Shown one piece after another: positions 63,865 through 64,000 of a stretch of 64,000 nt of DNA. Below the pieces are notes generated by a model that saw only the letters and a list, made by a program, of their open reading frames with translations, searched no databases and was not told the origin of the DNA. How positions within the stretch are numbered: position 1 is the first letter of the stretch; each line of letters starts with the position of its first letter. The stretch is from assembly GCF_030499535.1 (NCBI RefSeq), contig NZ_JASTLB010000001.1, positions 5,518,001 through 5,582,000 of the forward strand, read 5' to 3'. The position numbers and the translations under genes are program-made. Source of the stretch: Streptomyces sp. TG1A-8 (GTDB lineage Bacteria; Actinomycetota; Actinomycetes; Streptomycetales; Streptomycetaceae).

Positions 63865-64000
63865 GCCTTCACCTTACCGCCACACAGCTGAGTGTGTGAT
63901 GTTCGTAGCCGCAAAACTCATAACCAGTGAGTCAAAACAAGAGTTGAAGTTATGACTGTAACGTGTATGGTCTTAACGGCGAATGGAAGAGTGAAACCAG
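63865..64000. promoter_or_regulatory. AT-rich divergent control region at the window end
   Basis: TCATAAC (63918-63924) and GTTATGA (63949-63955) are exact inverted 7-mers; ACTCA-TAACCAG-TGAGT overlaps the first. CACACAGCTGAGTGTGTG near 63882 is another short inverted repeat. These look like operator sites. Confidence 0.45.

Overview
The window is a piece of a Streptomyces-type chromosome. The evidence is very high GC, frequent GTG and a TTG start, GTGA/ATGA-coupled operons, LAxTG-type sortase signals, streptogrisin-like proteases and a SepF-like protein. From memory, the gene order from 1 to about 56 kb closely follows the S. coelicolor SCO178x to SCO172x region read in reverse. I saw no rRNA, tRNA, CRISPR array or intact insertion sequence.

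Layout. 1-12.4 kb: tlyA end, nadK, recN, a GH13 amylase with a frameshift near its end, a GT4 glycosyltransferase, a PucR-type regulator, a GH15 hydrolase and pyrG. 12.5-21.7 kb: NUDIX hydrolase, an NB-ARC/TPR protein, ald, then a chromosome-organisation block: a second ParA, a ribbon-helix-helix-like protein, scpA, scpB and an rRNA pseudouridine synthase. 21.8-28 kb: an NrtR-like regulator behind a 29-bp palindrome and coupled to an ADP-ribosylglycohydrolase, a remnant of aroH, tyrA, cmk, plsC and der. 28-39.4 kb: two conserved hypotheticals, a LysM transglycosylase with a likely c-di-AMP riboswitch leader, a decayed cytochrome oxidase gene (ctaD), an I78 inhibitor, PAP2 phosphatase, membrane mannosyltransferase, DHA2 exporter, acyl-CoA dehydrogenase, a SepF-like protein and a cysteine-tailed DUF5685 protein. 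39.4-44.3 kb: an amino-acid-type ABC transporter locus that encloses a FAD/NAD(P)-binding protein; its lipoprotein gene follows a cysteine-ending leader peptide, which points to sulfur control. 45-55.1 kb: secreted enzymes (two streptogrisins, one frameshifted; a lipase; a sortase-anchored LPMO; an SGNH esterase) among small regulatory and hypothetical genes.

From about 56 kb the character changes. A CoA-transferase gene is cut off and frameshifted, a gene-poor AT-richer stretch follows, and then comes accessory cargo: LysR/MFS divergent pair, a hypothetical pair, an FAH-family hydrolase, a decayed GntR/FCD regulator, a YbhB-family protein behind three evenly spaced TCGA-core sites, and a CGNR zinc-finger regulator. 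This looks like an acquired or rearranged segment.

Most notable signals: the leader-peptide-controlled ABC/FAD locus, the ParA plus ribbon-helix-helix pair beside scpAB, the NrtR/ADP-ribosylglycohydrolase module with its palindrome, and the unusual number of broken genes (GH13, aroH, ctaD, protease, CoA transferase, GntR).
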